Shown: positions 39,001 to 46,161, numbered from the stretch's first letter. The stretch: DNA of 64,000 bases from Marinomonas lutimaris (GCF_019426345.1 NZ_JAHLLW010000016.1:336-64335); one strand, 5' to 3'. Notes: generated by a model not told the origin, from the letters alone. Numbers and translations are program-made.

Positions 39001-41217
39001 ACCATTTTTACCTCGGGTTCGACCGGGCGACCCAAAGGCGTTCAGGTCTCCCGTTTTGCCTTGAATAACTTTCTGCACAGCATGGTGGCGCTGATTCAGA
39101 TACCGCCACAGGAGGCGTTATTGGCGGTGACCACAGTCGGTTTTGACATTGCTGCCCTGGAGCTTTACCTGCCGTTGTTAACGGGAGGTAAAGTGGTGAT
39201 CGCCGACGAAGAGCAAGTGCGTGACGGGGAGGCGCTAAACCGCTGTCTTAAGGATAAAAATATCCGCTTTATGCAGGCAACGCCTATTACCTGGCAAATG
39301 CTAGCCGAACAGGAAACACAGGATTGGTCTGGGCTGACCTCGCTAGTAGGAGGCGAAGCGCTACCTGCCTCTCTGGCGCAGGACATACTTGCCAGAGGGG
39401 CCACATTGCTGAACATGTATGGTCCAACGGAAACCACCATCTGGTCTTCTTTCAGCCATATCACCCAGGAGAATGTCCACCAGCCCTCATTGGGTAAGCC
39501 TATCACCAATACCCAATTTTATGTGCTGGATGACTGGCTGAATCCGGTGGCGCCTGGCGCGACAGGAGAGTTGTACATCGCCGGAGATGGGTTGGCAGAA
39601 GGCTATCTAAATCAGCCTGAGTTAACACAAAGCGTGTTTCTGGATTACCCGCTGACAACAGATGTGTTGGGTGAGACACAATCGATCCGGTTGTATAAAA
39701 CGGGCGACAAGGTGTTTCTGTCTCCAGAAGGGGCGTTGTACTTTGTTGGGCGCACAGATTTTCAGATAAAACTGCGTGGTTATCGCCTTGAAACCGGAGA
39801 AATTGAAGCAAGACTGACGGCCCTTGCCAATATCAAAGAGGCCGTTGTAACACTATGGTACGCCAACACACCCAAAGCCTGTCTGGTGGCGTATGTGACG
39901 GGCAATAACGTTGATATCACCAAGATACGGAAGTATCTCAAAGAGGTGCTGCCTTCTTATATGGTGCCGCAGTATATCGTTCCGCTTGATACGATGCCGC
40001 TTAATGCCAACAATAAAATAGATCGCAAGGCCTTGTCTGTGTCTATTGAGCAGGTAGTGAGCGAAGATGTCAGCAAAACAGCACCAGCTACGCAAACGGA
40101 AAAAGCCATTGCCCGTGTTTGGGAATCTCTGTTGGGTGTGAGTGACCTTGCTTTGGAAGATGACTTCTTTGCCTTTGGGGGCAACTCGTTACTGGCGGGC
40201 AGAATGATTGCCATGCTGCGCCGCCAGTTAGCCATCGAACTGCCTCTGGCTCAGGTGTTTCGCTATCCAGTGTTAGGCGATCTCGTGGAGCAGGTACAGG
40301 CTTTGTTTCTCTCAACAGAGACTGATGATCAGACGGAGAGGTTGTTAGTGCCAATGAATGATCAGGCAAAAGCAAACCTGAAAACGCACAACACACAGGT
40401 TGCCAGTGTGTTTGTTCTGCCCCCGGCGGGAGGCATCGTACGGGCTTATCAGGATATGGTACAGGCGTTTGATAACCGTTTTCCGGTGTATGGCATTGAG
40501 TCTTTGGCTCTGTATGCAGAGACAAAGACTGAAGAAACGATAGCAGACCTGACCAAGCGCTATGTCCGCTGTATTCGCTCGATACAACCGAAAGGGCCGT
40601 ATCGGTTTGTCGGCTGGTCTTTTGGTGCCTGGCTTGCCATGTCGCTAACCCGTTACCTGGAAGAACAAGGCGAGTGTGTGGAGTGGGTTACCCTTATTGA
40701 TGCCAGAGCAGATGTGTCCAATGTATCTCTTCAGGTCACTGGCCTTGATCGGGTAAAACGCTATCTGGCTTGTCTGGATCATCATCGCCGGGAATGGCTG
40801 TTGGATTATAAACAGGATGCATTACAACGTCTGGAAACCTCGTTGCAGAATGTACAGACCATAAACCGCTCTCAGGATAAATACGCCTTTGAGACACTGG
40901 TCAAACTGCTGGATGAAAGGCAAGACACCTTCTCAGGCGAGGGCGAACAGGACTTACGTTTTATGCAGATGCAGCTCTATATGAATAGTCATAAGCAAAT
41001 GAGAAAGCATGTATTACAACCAGTACAAGCTTCGCTGCATGTTTTTTGGTCCAGCCAAACTTTGAATGGCTCTATGTATCAAAAAGGAGCTATGAAAGGT
41101 GAATGGGATAAATATGGTGATACGAACAAAATAATATTAGAAGGAGATCATGACAGTATTGTAAGAGATAATCGTGTATCAAGTTATTTAATACAGCTTG
41201 TAGATATAGCTGTATGA
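27013..41217 (+). CDS. NRPS3: dock-C-A(Ser)-T-E-C-A(Asp)-T-T-E-C-A(Gly)-T-TE
   Basis: A 4734-aa terminal synthetase. Residues 1-52 look like a TubC-type N-terminal docking domain. Module 1: C (HHIIVDHWS near 215), A (near 720; pocket D-V-W-H-F-S-L-I-D, serine), T (GGDS near 1124), E (HHLVIDAVSW near 1352). Module 2: C (HHLIMDGW near 1859), A (near 2357; D-L-T-K-I-G-H-I-G, aspartate), two T domains in tandem (GGDS near 2781 and 2876), E (HHLVVDGVSW near 3078). Module 3: C (HHLIVDAWC near 3528), A (near 4000; D-I-L-Q-L-G-M-I-W, glycine), T (GGNS near 4390), then a thioesterase with GWSFGAW near 4534 that releases or cyclises the product. The codes were read by eye. It overlaps NRPS2 by ATGA, and the TE places it last. 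Confidence 0.93.
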   Translation: MNMTVFLTELFQQGIRVRLEDDKLKVDAPKGALTQDIKATLSANKSALIDYLRYQNRQTSLPVLARVDRAQAHFSLSSAQDRMWFLQRFEQDSGEYNVNALLALTPLTESNNCNHTVLFKRVFTALIAKQEVFRTAFVVGGDGRPQANLLPSELLLSHWDIAVEDFRADPNGQRHYEQALKRVMQTPFNLAEPPLFRLTHFLLPTGESHLLLTFHHIIVDHWSLQNLTRLMVKQANDFLTQTTSDTGSEKETCQYLDYAHWQKQLLESDIYDTLLTYWRNTLEDGEYRLELPLRTLKSAKVQSKTAPEQEGDRYHFALHQADYQRLKQVCEQQRVTPYVVLLAAYQWMLHQRTGQRDIRVVTPVTERPLPELEGMLGLFVNTLIIRAQCDRDTSAASWLDRVHQAVMGAQSHSAMPFEKLVEELVTTRDQEHEPLAQTLFNYLEASDVKDMRLGDLNVTSLPVPELGAKFDLSLFALKEKDGISLSFQYRTACYQAEDVAQLVAYYQTALSQLLGALQGEPERLLRTFPILSEDEWQQLRAWNRTEKVAFLPPQLSHATLGDALLAQAQKTPQQKALVFTTREEGKVVTHHWDYQTLDHQVNKLAHWLLEQPGVGPESRIAICMERSVQMVVSLLATVKAGCAYVPVDPEHPEQRLQSILGQASPALMLSQPEWMDKASGLCADLPCYVVDSAFSLCASFSDEVVLPAVDPEHLAYILFTSGSTGKPKGVAVPHVGVMNRLLWMQDTYPLDASDVVLQKTPYSFDVSVWEFFWPLMVGATLVVAEPSDHKDAEKLAHLIEAHGVTTLHFVPTMLQAFLDGRAIQKELAILENKSTGNCSSIRRVFTSGEALPFALKERFLSHFTCELHNLYGPTEASIDVTYWDCSTPLEGCVPIGYPIANMQTWILDDDLNPLPVGVAGELYLTGPGLARGYFGRDDLTEQAFIANPYVAQISPTQNPRWYARLYRTGDLARYRSDGSIEYLGRTDFQVKLRGLRIELGEIEAAILSLPFVKETIVVVEDQTLAAYVVLIGEEPSWQSWQAQLAQHLPAYMIPAVFMALPAMPVNVNGKADRKALPKLDLATHNAGAYVAPQNEKEQHLAEVFAEVLKLDKVSVGDNFFALGGDSILSLQVVSKARERGLQIQPKDVFKQASVRALAWVASTAQETRFSAEQSHGDTELSAIQHWFLTQNLSNLNQFNQAVLLASQQDIDASVLEKALWYLLQSHPLLCARFNRRDKESWNESVKASGWTQSIPNPAEIDRKAVVLNQHKWKIGEQDALEKTSQKEEPLQEKIDILCQQEQVCLSLQEGRLFRASLVSVSSPKTVSSAKASSSQRVETQATTSYRLLLVVHHLVIDAVSWHILLADLGQYYRHILAGNTPETQQPRTLPYKGWLEQVARHHAKAEQQEKGIAAWRTWEQQSAVQKALQNRYPFSNTSLFPEQAIGLADTVRFSLSRGETEKLLLQVGLGVNATTEEVCLAALSRALYQWTGEKTHLIQLEGHGRDQLDLDVSQTVGWFTRLYPALLTFDNEGLGNESMDNLSLSSNQWRKSLLATRQALSHLPELNHLLGKDAAFLSVQSSLVHLRSDEWQAPLVFNYLGQLSVSSDTLQAGDTAEMLFYKAPEALSAFRDEQNPRYWPIEMNVFVQQDKLSVNIQYAAQCLSREQAQTLASLMQHSLSSLAQVDELVKGAIAADYPLANVTDQQALTLVEKMDREGKVLEDLYTLSPAQQGMYFYCLDHPQAYISQSLVACRGAFHISHFKRAWERAVARHTALRTCFICDDVNEPHQAVLAQTPLIFTQQDYSALSVVAYKKQQQSLLQQERQSIDLEQAPLMRLSLLQQTDEAGEACYQLVWTIHHLIMDGWCLQRLVSEIMADYRTLCLNERKKSVAPVLVRNTEYRDFIEWLKDNQQSAKAESYWRSVLQGFAQANALPRYETLSQHHEQATCQDDFVSMTLGEQNSERLGQWARQQGVTLNTVIQGIWGLVLSRYMASDDIVFGVTTSGRPADLANADGIMGVFINTLPLRLRINGQAGLTDWLQALQAQNLKMRDYEQTPLAKILGWSEVPSNDALFHSVLVFENLPVSDSSPIEGLSLTLEAHHVKNNFPLTLRVVPKANLQFDLLLDPEKVDSHLAKDMVQGMMQCLDLITQEQKTQSSQNPEHTLGQVIRHWLMTSVYKVHKAQDAENALQQIYKQARHAKALEWESHQSDVLNTDNYEALLQQAAAFARALPEIRESEISASNSAGHEPVVAICLPRQKEQVLAMLAVWWKGAAWVCIDPEFPPSRIQDIIADAKPVYVIANDAPAWDTTCTWLPLAQITANTATLINTPLPALPALPALPALKAEDTAYLVYTSGSTGKPKGVQVSHGNLISYVSALFDRIELPQDASMTTFATVAADLGFTCVLGALCSGRTLRLLPPEAYFDPETLALRLGKTPVSILKIAPAHLTALMSVEEPERLLPKTCLIVGGEVLDQTLFARLKSLAPGMKIINHYGPTEATIGCAAGEMHSVEDRVCIGTVLNNNQAYVVDNAGLMVPPCIGGELWIAGHGVAKGYLNKPEESARQFSRTDICGLTDSDLTNHTVSLTLYKTGDRVVQKKDGSLIYLGRRDDQVKIRGFRVEPDEVAVTLKKLPEVVDAVVMAIDGVSGKRLAAAVRVQNGAILNDKNTGEARFLKQLEMSMEQALPDYMVPRRWLALTHWPLQRNGKLDRQALKKRFMEEKQAVESEDTQHLEAASKPKSAMALPEEKGTSVQVTLQSIWQTLLKQDVGIHDNFFSLGGDSIIALQMVAKARQYGFKLTPKQLYAAPSVAELARCLGEKSPREENPKEESLSNTALRVENSKSNRDIQETLIQLWQDLLKQNVVPDDNFFSLGGDSIIALQMVAKARQHGFKLTPKQLYAAPTVAELASYLESQQKSQLERKTQSVVVEKSSSNEPPRSVSATVSNQTEQIPLLPIQHWFFEQAQPHPDYWNQAVMLQLPHRVEHEAMSRALEALLEKHPILTARFATSSLQKGITYQPSHETAAVYSAFEAQDEESLPALVAAIQKSINLTLGPIFKLAAFNMENGTARLLLVAHHLVVDGVSWRILGQDLHQAYHALCRGDKMNIGSESTTAAQWQQALQRFPEEKRTSARRYWQPMVNHYEDGILIPGAKPGRVSEVHSRQCVFSQVLTDYLLSLGQITGQITEHISRESQSHSACETAMLSALVQAVNRVFPRETILLEMESHGRRPLHDGQDLSETVGWLTSRFPVRFATQAYTLEAIAGQLSSVPDLGIGYGVLRYLEQSLAFPTPQLLFNYLGQTGTLSADWQPIKGAGQARHPRSVRRQLIDVTAQVRDGQLEVNWQYPASLHSALEPVIEAFESYLNQTHQPDGGGSGSGVKSQNTQSDNQEVRDYPLTPVQQGMYLHSLASGSVYFNQTAVAINGELKPEPFLQAWQDTVNAEQALKACFWETEQGEPRQSFMQRVHLPVQILNWSALSNIEQHQALETLCQQDRAKGFELATPPLMRIFLIRISAREHWLIWSRHHLIVDAWCSALVIQDVMVRYRKALGDPTVSLRPRPDFSTYLDFLNQQDRQASLGFWKDYLQGYETSVALPRGESGVSFELIDHSLDFATTISLKALCRTHGITLNALFQAAWAMVLSHHSGQQDIVFGMTTSGRPPELDQAQRIVGIFINTLAVRLTLKADATLQDLLAQAHQQGVSLREHESVPLVEIASQSALQPGQSLFETLLVFENEALGEASSEGVSDNPNKRNQGLSVSPLKAYERNNYPLTLTIMPHDEVLLRMACDGERVSLKAAKAMLTSLEALLRVFTQAEQGTSLTHIAHRAFSRNAHFQGPERDLKGWSLGKGLLADWEAKKDLVAVVDGNGQLTYEQLLDRVLLLAQGLREKGITEHSRVAVCHPRRVDMLVALLGVYVSGASYVPLDPQQPIERLNLILEGAQPHCILTDGRIEIGSTSLCHSVPELVAQTTLSEYDRAEALARMTAQDSGLAYTIFTSGSTGRPKGVQVSRFALNNFLHSMVALIQIPPQEALLAVTTVGFDIAALELYLPLLTGGKVVIADEEQVRDGEALNRCLKDKNIRFMQATPITWQMLAEQETQDWSGLTSLVGGEALPASLAQDILARGATLLNMYGPTETTIWSSFSHITQENVHQPSLGKPITNTQFYVLDDWLNPVAPGATGELYIAGDGLAEGYLNQPELTQSVFLDYPLTTDVLGETQSIRLYKTGDKVFLSPEGALYFVGRTDFQIKLRGYRLETGEIEARLTALANIKEAVVTLWYANTPKACLVAYVTGNNVDITKIRKYLKEVLPSYMVPQYIVPLDTMPLNANNKIDRKALSVSIEQVVSEDVSKTAPATQTEKAIARVWESLLGVSDLALEDDFFAFGGNSLLAGRMIAMLRRQLAIELPLAQVFRYPVLGDLVEQVQALFLSTETDDQTERLLVPMNDQAKANLKTHNTQVASVFVLPPAGGIVRAYQDMVQAFDNRFPVYGIESLALYAETKTEETIADLTKRYVRCIRSIQPKGPYRFVGWSFGAWLAMSLTRYLEEQGECVEWVTLIDARADVSNVSLQVTGLDRVKRYLACLDHHRREWLLDYKQDALQRLETSLQNVQTINRSQDKYAFETLVKLLDERQDTFSGEGEQDLRFMQMQLYMNSHKQMRKHVLQPVQASLHVFWSSQTLNGSMYQKGAMKGEWDKYGDTNKIILEGDHDSIVRDNRVSSYLIQLVDIAV
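34009..34044 (+). repeat. In-frame 9-bp tandem repeat (Leu-Pro-Ala)4 in NRPS3
   Basis: TTGCCAGCA is repeated three times, with a fourth variant copy TTGCCGGCG. It encodes LPALPALPALPAL just before the A3 core motif of the Asp-activating domain. The unit length keeps the frame when copy number changes. Confidence 0.9.
35275..35755 (+). repeat. Tandem duplicated carrier (T) domains in NRPS3
   Basis: Two carrier domains follow each other between the Asp A domain and the epimerase. From GGDS onward, 36 residues align with only two differences (Y/H and S/T). The DNA copies differ mainly at silent positions, so the duplication is not brand new and both copies appear maintained. Both keep the serine that takes the phosphopantetheine arm. 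Confidence 0.92.
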
Positions 41218-41270
41218 AGTAACGTAATTTCAAAATATTAATAGTTCATAAGCTTGGTGCTTAATCGGTA

Positions 41271-42165
41271 TGGACCCACTTTTGTAGACATCTCATAGCT
41301 ATATAATAATAGGTAAAAATGAGGTTAATTATGAGTGGAAAACGTTATACCGATGAGTCCAAAATTGAAGCTGTTAAACAAGTCACTGAGCGGGGCTATA
41401 AAATTGTAGAAGTGGCTGAGCGACTTGGCGTTAGTTACAAAAGTATGCATGATTGGATTGCCCGATACAGCAAATCTGAAACGAGTCGAAAAGCGGAAGA
41501 TTCGGCTTTGTCAGAGATCTAACGGCTCAAAGCTGAACTTAAACGGGTGACCGAACAGAAGGTATATTTTAAAGGACGCCGTGTACTTTCCCGGTGAGTC
41601 AAAGAAAAGTACACGTCCATAAAATTACGGCTCAATGATTATTCTATTGTTGTCTTGTGTCGAGCGCTGCAAGTCTATAGGAGCGTTTTTTTATGCTTGA
41701 CTAAGTTGTCCAAAAAGTCGACGAGAACAAGAGGATGACTAGCTTGCTATTGCCATTAAACCGCATTGGCTTGAAAGAGGTTGTGTTTATGGCTATCGCA
41801 AAATCACCACAGACCTAAAGGGAGAAGGTCAGTCTTGTGGGAAGAATTTTGTGCTAAGGGTGATGCGCCGCGAGGGTCTAAAAGCGCTAATAGGCTACAA
41901 ACGCCACCCTGTTTTTTATCGTGGATCTGAACGTAATACAGCCCCCAATACACTCGATAGAGCGTTTGTTGTCTCAGAACTAGATCAAGTATGGGTGACC
42001 GATTTTACGTACATCCGGACAAAAGAAGGCTGGCTTTACGTGACCGTCGTTGTTGATCTATTTTCTAGATTGGTCGTAGGGTGGTCAATGAGATCAAGGG
42101 CTACAGCGGAGTCCGTTATTGATGCTTTACTCATACCATTTCCTGAGTTCACTCATTCCAAATAA
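41271..42165 (+). pseudogene. Decayed IS3-family element (orfA and orfB remnants)
   Basis: OrfA starts at ATG 41331 with MSGKRYTDESKIEAVKQVTE, an IS3-family helix-turn-helix protein, but stops early at 41520-41522 where the family continues RLKAELKRVTEQ. OrfB pieces follow in different frames. A clear integrase-core stretch at 41851-42165 includes VWVTDFTYIRTKEGWLYV and DLFSRLVVGWSM before breaking off. Multiple stops make it non-functional. It starts within about 110 bases of the end of NRPS3 and forms the right border of the siderophore locus. The left edge is approximate; no complete terminal repeats were found. Confidence 0.85.
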
Positions 42166-42353
42166 ATTTACAATGTAAGTATGTCTGCGACCCATCACTA
42201 TTTTTCCTTTTTAGACTAATATTGTGTAAATAATCTATTGCGCAAGAAATACTTGCTGGTAATATCACCCTATGTGCTTCTATACTTGAAGCGTATAAGT
42301 GGTTTAATGATAGAAAATAAAATTTCCAATAAAAATAACAATGGAGCTTATTT

Positions 42354-43676
42354 ATGACTACCTCCTCAAAATTCTTGTTTAAAGCAAGTCTTGTTGCCGC
42401 CTCTGTAGCAGCAGCGTCATCAGCTTATTCAGCTGGTTTTGCTTTAAATGATCACAGCGCCACAGCTTCAGGTAAAGCCTTAGCCGGTGTAGCAGCTTCT
42501 AATGAAGATATTTCTGCCAGCTTCTGGAACCCTGCGCTCTTTGTAAATGCTAAAGATACAACTGTCTATGTGTCAGGAGCTTATGTCATGCCGAGTATGG
42601 ATGTGACGGTAAACTCGGCAACTGATGTTACACCAAGTGGAGGTGGTTTTCCTGGGCCTCAAGATTTAACTGCTGATGGTGCTACGCAAGATTCCGTTGA
42701 TAATACCTTGGTACCTTCTGTTTATTTTGCTAAGCCGCTTTCTGATAAAACGGTAGCAGGTATTTCATTAAATGTACCTTTTGGTTTGTCAGGGGATTAT
42801 GGTCAAGACTGGGCGGGGCGTTTTCACGCTACTGAAACAGCCATTCAGGATATTGCTCTGAGTTTTTCTCTAGCGCATCGTGTTAATGACTGGGCATCAG
42901 TTGGCGCCAGTGTTCAAATTCATAAAGCTGAAGTGGTTTTGGAGTCGGCTGTTGGTATAAGTGTAGGGTCAGATCGTGAAGGGATTGGTCGCATTGAGGC
43001 CGACGATATTGGTTACGGTTATGCTTTAGGCGTAATGGTAGAGCCTCAAAAAGGCACTCGTCTCGGTTTGGGTTACCGCAGTGAAGTGGATTTTGATTTT
43101 GAAGGGGATGTTAAATATACAGGTAATTCAGCTACATTAGCTTTTTTACAATCACGTAATTTAGTTAATACTAATGTTAGTGATTCTGTGACATTGCCGT
43201 CTGTACTAACATTTAGTGTTGAGCAGGATTTAACGCCTGAATGGTCTTTAGGGCTATCAGCGATCAGAACTGGCTGGAGCTCCTTAGAAGGTTTAAATAT
43301 CGATTTTGACAGCTCTCAGGCAAATTCAGTACTTACTTTTGGTTTTGAAGATCAATGGATGTATTCTGCTGGTTTGACTTATACCTATTCAGATAAATTG
43401 ACTTTACGTACTGGTGTGGCCATGGATAATTCGCCTGTGACGGACAAATATCGTTCAGCACGGACACCAGATGGTGATCGTAAATGGATTTCTATCGGTG
43501 GCACATATGACTTCAATGACATGACATCTGCTACGTTCGCATTTACGCATGTGATGATAGATGATGTATCTGTGAATCGTACTAATTTGCCTGAAGATAG
43601 TGCTCGTGGAACGTTAAATGCAGATTATGAGTCATCTGCTAATGTTATCTCTGTTGCAATGAACATGGCGTTCTAA
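42354..43676 (+). CDS. FadL-family outer-membrane transport protein
   Basis: A 440-aa beta-barrel protein with a cleavable signal (SLVAASVAAASSAYSAGF) and the FadL/TodX N-terminal pattern: GFALNDHSATASGKALAG, then ASFWNPALF. It also has the conserved NVPFGLSGDY segment. It ends in a phenylalanine (NVISVAMNMAF). FadL-type channels pass long-chain fatty acids or other hydrophobic compounds across the outer membrane. A GGAG ribosome site precedes ATG 42354, and a strong terminator follows the gene. It stands alone and is not obviously part of the siderophore locus, although fatty-acid uptake could matter if the siderophore is acylated (speculation). Confidence 0.9.
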   Translation: MTTSSKFLFKASLVAASVAAASSAYSAGFALNDHSATASGKALAGVAASNEDISASFWNPALFVNAKDTTVYVSGAYVMPSMDVTVNSATDVTPSGGGFPGPQDLTADGATQDSVDNTLVPSVYFAKPLSDKTVAGISLNVPFGLSGDYGQDWAGRFHATETAIQDIALSFSLAHRVNDWASVGASVQIHKAEVVLESAVGISVGSDREGIGRIEADDIGYGYALGVMVEPQKGTRLGLGYRSEVDFDFEGDVKYTGNSATLAFLQSRNLVNTNVSDSVTLPSVLTFSVEQDLTPEWSLGLSAIRTGWSSLEGLNIDFDSSQANSVLTFGFEDQWMYSAGLTYTYSDKLTLRTGVAMDNSPVTDKYRSARTPDGDRKWISIGGTYDFNDMTSATFAFTHVMIDDVSVNRTNLPEDSARGTLNADYESSANVISVAMNMAF

Positions 43677-43703
43677 CTTATCCCTTTTGAGTGGCAACGC
43701 TTT

Positions 43704-43743
43704 AAAAAACCAGAGTTCAATTCAATTTGATCTCTGGTTTTTT
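43704..43743 (+). terminator. Rho-independent terminator after the FadL gene
   Basis: AAAAAACCAGAG (43704-43715) pairs perfectly with CTCTGGTTTTTT (43732-43743), giving a 12-bp stem ending in a T run. The A/T symmetry lets it act in both directions, also for the GGDEF/EAL gene that converges on it. Confidence 0.92.
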
Positions 43744-43796
43744 GTATCCTGGGGTAGGTAATTCTTTGAAACTGCTGATGTCTTACTCTATTTGAC

Positions 43797-46049
43797 TTAA
43801 TACACCATTCGTAGCTCTTTCGCTTTGGCGTTGTCTTTTGCTGTCCAGTCGCTGAGAGGTGATGGCTTAGCGAAATAATAACCTTGCAGTGTTTGGCAGC
43901 CTAAGGCGGCTAGTAAATTAGCTTGCTCTTTCGTTTCGATTCCTTCCGCGATTACTCTCATGCCAAGTGATTCAGCAAGCTGTATAGTTGATTTGACAAT
44001 GTCTACATGGCGTTGGTCATCTGGTAAGGGTGAAACAAAACGACGGTCTATTTTTAGTATGTTAGCAGGGATGTCGACAAGCTGCCCCAGCGAGGCTTGG
44101 CCCGTACCGAAGTCATCAATGGCGATTGAGTAGCCATATTGCGATAAACTTCTTAAACGCTTGTGTATGAGTGGGTGTGTCATTACTGGGCTGGTTTCTG
44201 TTATTTCTAGTTCCAGCATACTACCTAGCCATGGATTATCAGCAATTAATGTCATCAACAAAGCAAAAAATGCATCATTCATCAGTTCTTGTCCAGCCAA
44301 GTTAAAGGCTATTGGTGTATGAATGTGTTCTTTATGCCATTCCGATAGGGTCTCTACGAGTTCGCGTACTAGGTTTTCAGCTAGTAGCGGAAGTAGGCCT
44401 AGTTTTTCTGCTATTTTGATGAAGGTTGTAGGAGGAATGAATTTTCCATCGCATTGCCATCTGGCAAGTGCTTCGAAGGAGCGTATTTGTCCATTGGGTG
44501 ATACTTGTGGTTGTAGCCAGAGTGCGATTTTTTTATTTTTAATGGCGGCGCTGAGTTTCAAGCCAAGCTTGTGTTCTTCAATGAGCTTATGTTCAAGACT
44601 ATTATTGTAGTACGAGAAGCGATCTGTACTGGTCGAGTACTCCAATGCCATTTCACAGTGTTCTAATAGTTCTTCTGCTGTTTTGCCATCAGTATGGTAG
44701 TAAGCGATGCCTACCTGATAGTCCATATTCAATCTACTGCCATCGACAGTTATTTGGCTAGGTAGTACAGAGTGAATGAGAGCTGATAGGTTTTTTTGAA
44801 TTAAATAGGCTTGCCCTAACGGTACAAAGCAAGAAAATTTTACGCCCCGTAAGCGGCCAATGATAGCGTGTTCAGACAGTTTATTTTGTAATGTTTTTGA
44901 GAAATTGAGAATGACTTTATTGGCACTATCTTTTCCGTATTGTTTGTTGAGTAGTTTAAATTGGCTAATACGAATAATGAACATAGCGCCAGTCAAATGA
45001 CTATCTTGATCGTCAATGCGTTGGTTTACTTGACGACAGAAGTGTCGATGGTTAGGCAAAAGTGTGAGCAAATCAAAATGGGCTAAGCGGCTATTAGTTT
45101 GTTGTGTATTTTCAAGCTCTTGCTGTATTGCTTTTAGTTGAGTTGTGTTTTGTAAATGAAGAACATAATAACCATGCTGGGTTAGTGATGCTCTGCGTAT
45201 TTCAATGTGTACGTTTGTTTTTTTCTTTAAAGTGCATTCCGCTATGTTCGATTGCCAAAAAAAGCGACCTGTCTGACCAAGCGGTGACAACCAGTCAGTA
45301 ATTGTGGAATCAGATATGTGCTTGTTGGGAGAGTTGGTAAGTAACTCGCGAACCAATTGATTGGCTTTAAGGATTTTACCTCGTTGATCACAAAGTAGGG
45401 TTGGCGTCCCTGTGTTCTCAAAGAATTCTTCATACATCGCGTAATTATCGTTTAGCTTGCGATAAAGCAATCTCATATGTGAGGCGTTGTTTTCAAGCGT
45501 TTGAATGATTCTTGAGACCGCTAGAGGTAAGCCGATGTTGAGCGTGACGAAAGTCAGCAATTGAAAATAAAAAGACGACGCAATATCTATTTGGCCGTTA
45601 TTCAGTCCGTCGTTAGTCATCAGATAAAAAGGATAAAGGTTAACAATCATTGCTACTAGAGAGGCTTTGAAGCTGAAGAGTAGGCGAGTAATGAGTGGTA
45701 ACGAGTATAACGATACTAATGCATATTTTTCTGCATGAAATTCATCGCTGAGTGTGAGTAATAGAAAGCTTGTGGTTATTAGAGTTATAAGAAAAAAAAC
45801 GGCTGTAGTTTTTGTGTACTTGTCACTGAAGTAAAGTAGGGCACCAAGAAAGCATAGGTACGTGCTGTTTATGCCTAAGAAAGAAATCTCGCTGGATATA
45901 AATAGAGTGTGGATTTCTGAGACAGCAAAAATACAAATTGTCAGCGCGAGTAAAATTCGTAAGGCGCTTTGCTGGAAGGCTTTTTCGTCTCCCCCTGTTG
46001 AGGGATCTGAATCTACTAGAAAGTAATTTTTAAGAAAATCAATAAACAT
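43797..46049 (-). CDS. Membrane GGDEF/EAL protein, probable c-di-GMP phosphodiesterase
   Basis: A 750-aa protein with about six hydrophobic spans (residues 28-200), a PAS-like segment (about 210-320), a GGDEF domain (about 330-480) and an EAL domain (about 495-740). The GGDEF active-site motif is degraded to RGVKF, so cyclase activity is unlikely. The EAL domain keeps FEALARW, ELEITE, DDFGTG, LKIDRRFV, AEGIET and QGYYFAKP, so hydrolysis of cyclic di-GMP is likely. The N-terminal membrane part probably senses a signal. It lies downstream of the iron cluster on the same strand but beyond a terminator, so it is probably a separate unit. Confidence 0.9.
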   Translation of the reverse strand: MFIDFLKNYFLVDSDPSTGGDEKAFQQSALRILLALTICIFAVSEIHTLFISSEISFLGINSTYLCFLGALLYFSDKYTKTTAVFFLITLITTSFLLLTLSDEFHAEKYALVSLYSLPLITRLLFSFKASLVAMIVNLYPFYLMTNDGLNNGQIDIASSFYFQLLTFVTLNIGLPLAVSRIIQTLENNASHMRLLYRKLNDNYAMYEEFFENTGTPTLLCDQRGKILKANQLVRELLTNSPNKHISDSTITDWLSPLGQTGRFFWQSNIAECTLKKKTNVHIEIRRASLTQHGYYVLHLQNTTQLKAIQQELENTQQTNSRLAHFDLLTLLPNHRHFCRQVNQRIDDQDSHLTGAMFIIRISQFKLLNKQYGKDSANKVILNFSKTLQNKLSEHAIIGRLRGVKFSCFVPLGQAYLIQKNLSALIHSVLPSQITVDGSRLNMDYQVGIAYYHTDGKTAEELLEHCEMALEYSTSTDRFSYYNNSLEHKLIEEHKLGLKLSAAIKNKKIALWLQPQVSPNGQIRSFEALARWQCDGKFIPPTTFIKIAEKLGLLPLLAENLVRELVETLSEWHKEHIHTPIAFNLAGQELMNDAFFALLMTLIADNPWLGSMLELEITETSPVMTHPLIHKRLRSLSQYGYSIAIDDFGTGQASLGQLVDIPANILKIDRRFVSPLPDDQRHVDIVKSTIQLAESLGMRVIAEGIETKEQANLLAALGCQTLQGYYFAKPSPLSDWTAKDNAKAKELRMVY

Positions 46050-46069
46050 TAATAAACTTCATAATGCGA

Positions 46070-46098
46070 AAAAAATAAGCCGCAGTTATTTGCGGCTT
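46070..46098 (-). terminator. Terminator after the DUF1513 gene
   Basis: On the minus strand an AAGCCGCA/TGCGGCTT 8-bp stem with a 6-nt loop (46077-46098) is followed by TATTTTTTT. It closes the imelysin cluster transcript and lies only about 20 bases before the GGDEF/EAL start. Confidence 0.88.
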
Positions 46099-46161
46099 TC
46101 AATAGACAGTACCTAAAAATCAAGAATTTGACTACGTTAGTTTATAGTTTTAATTAAAAAA

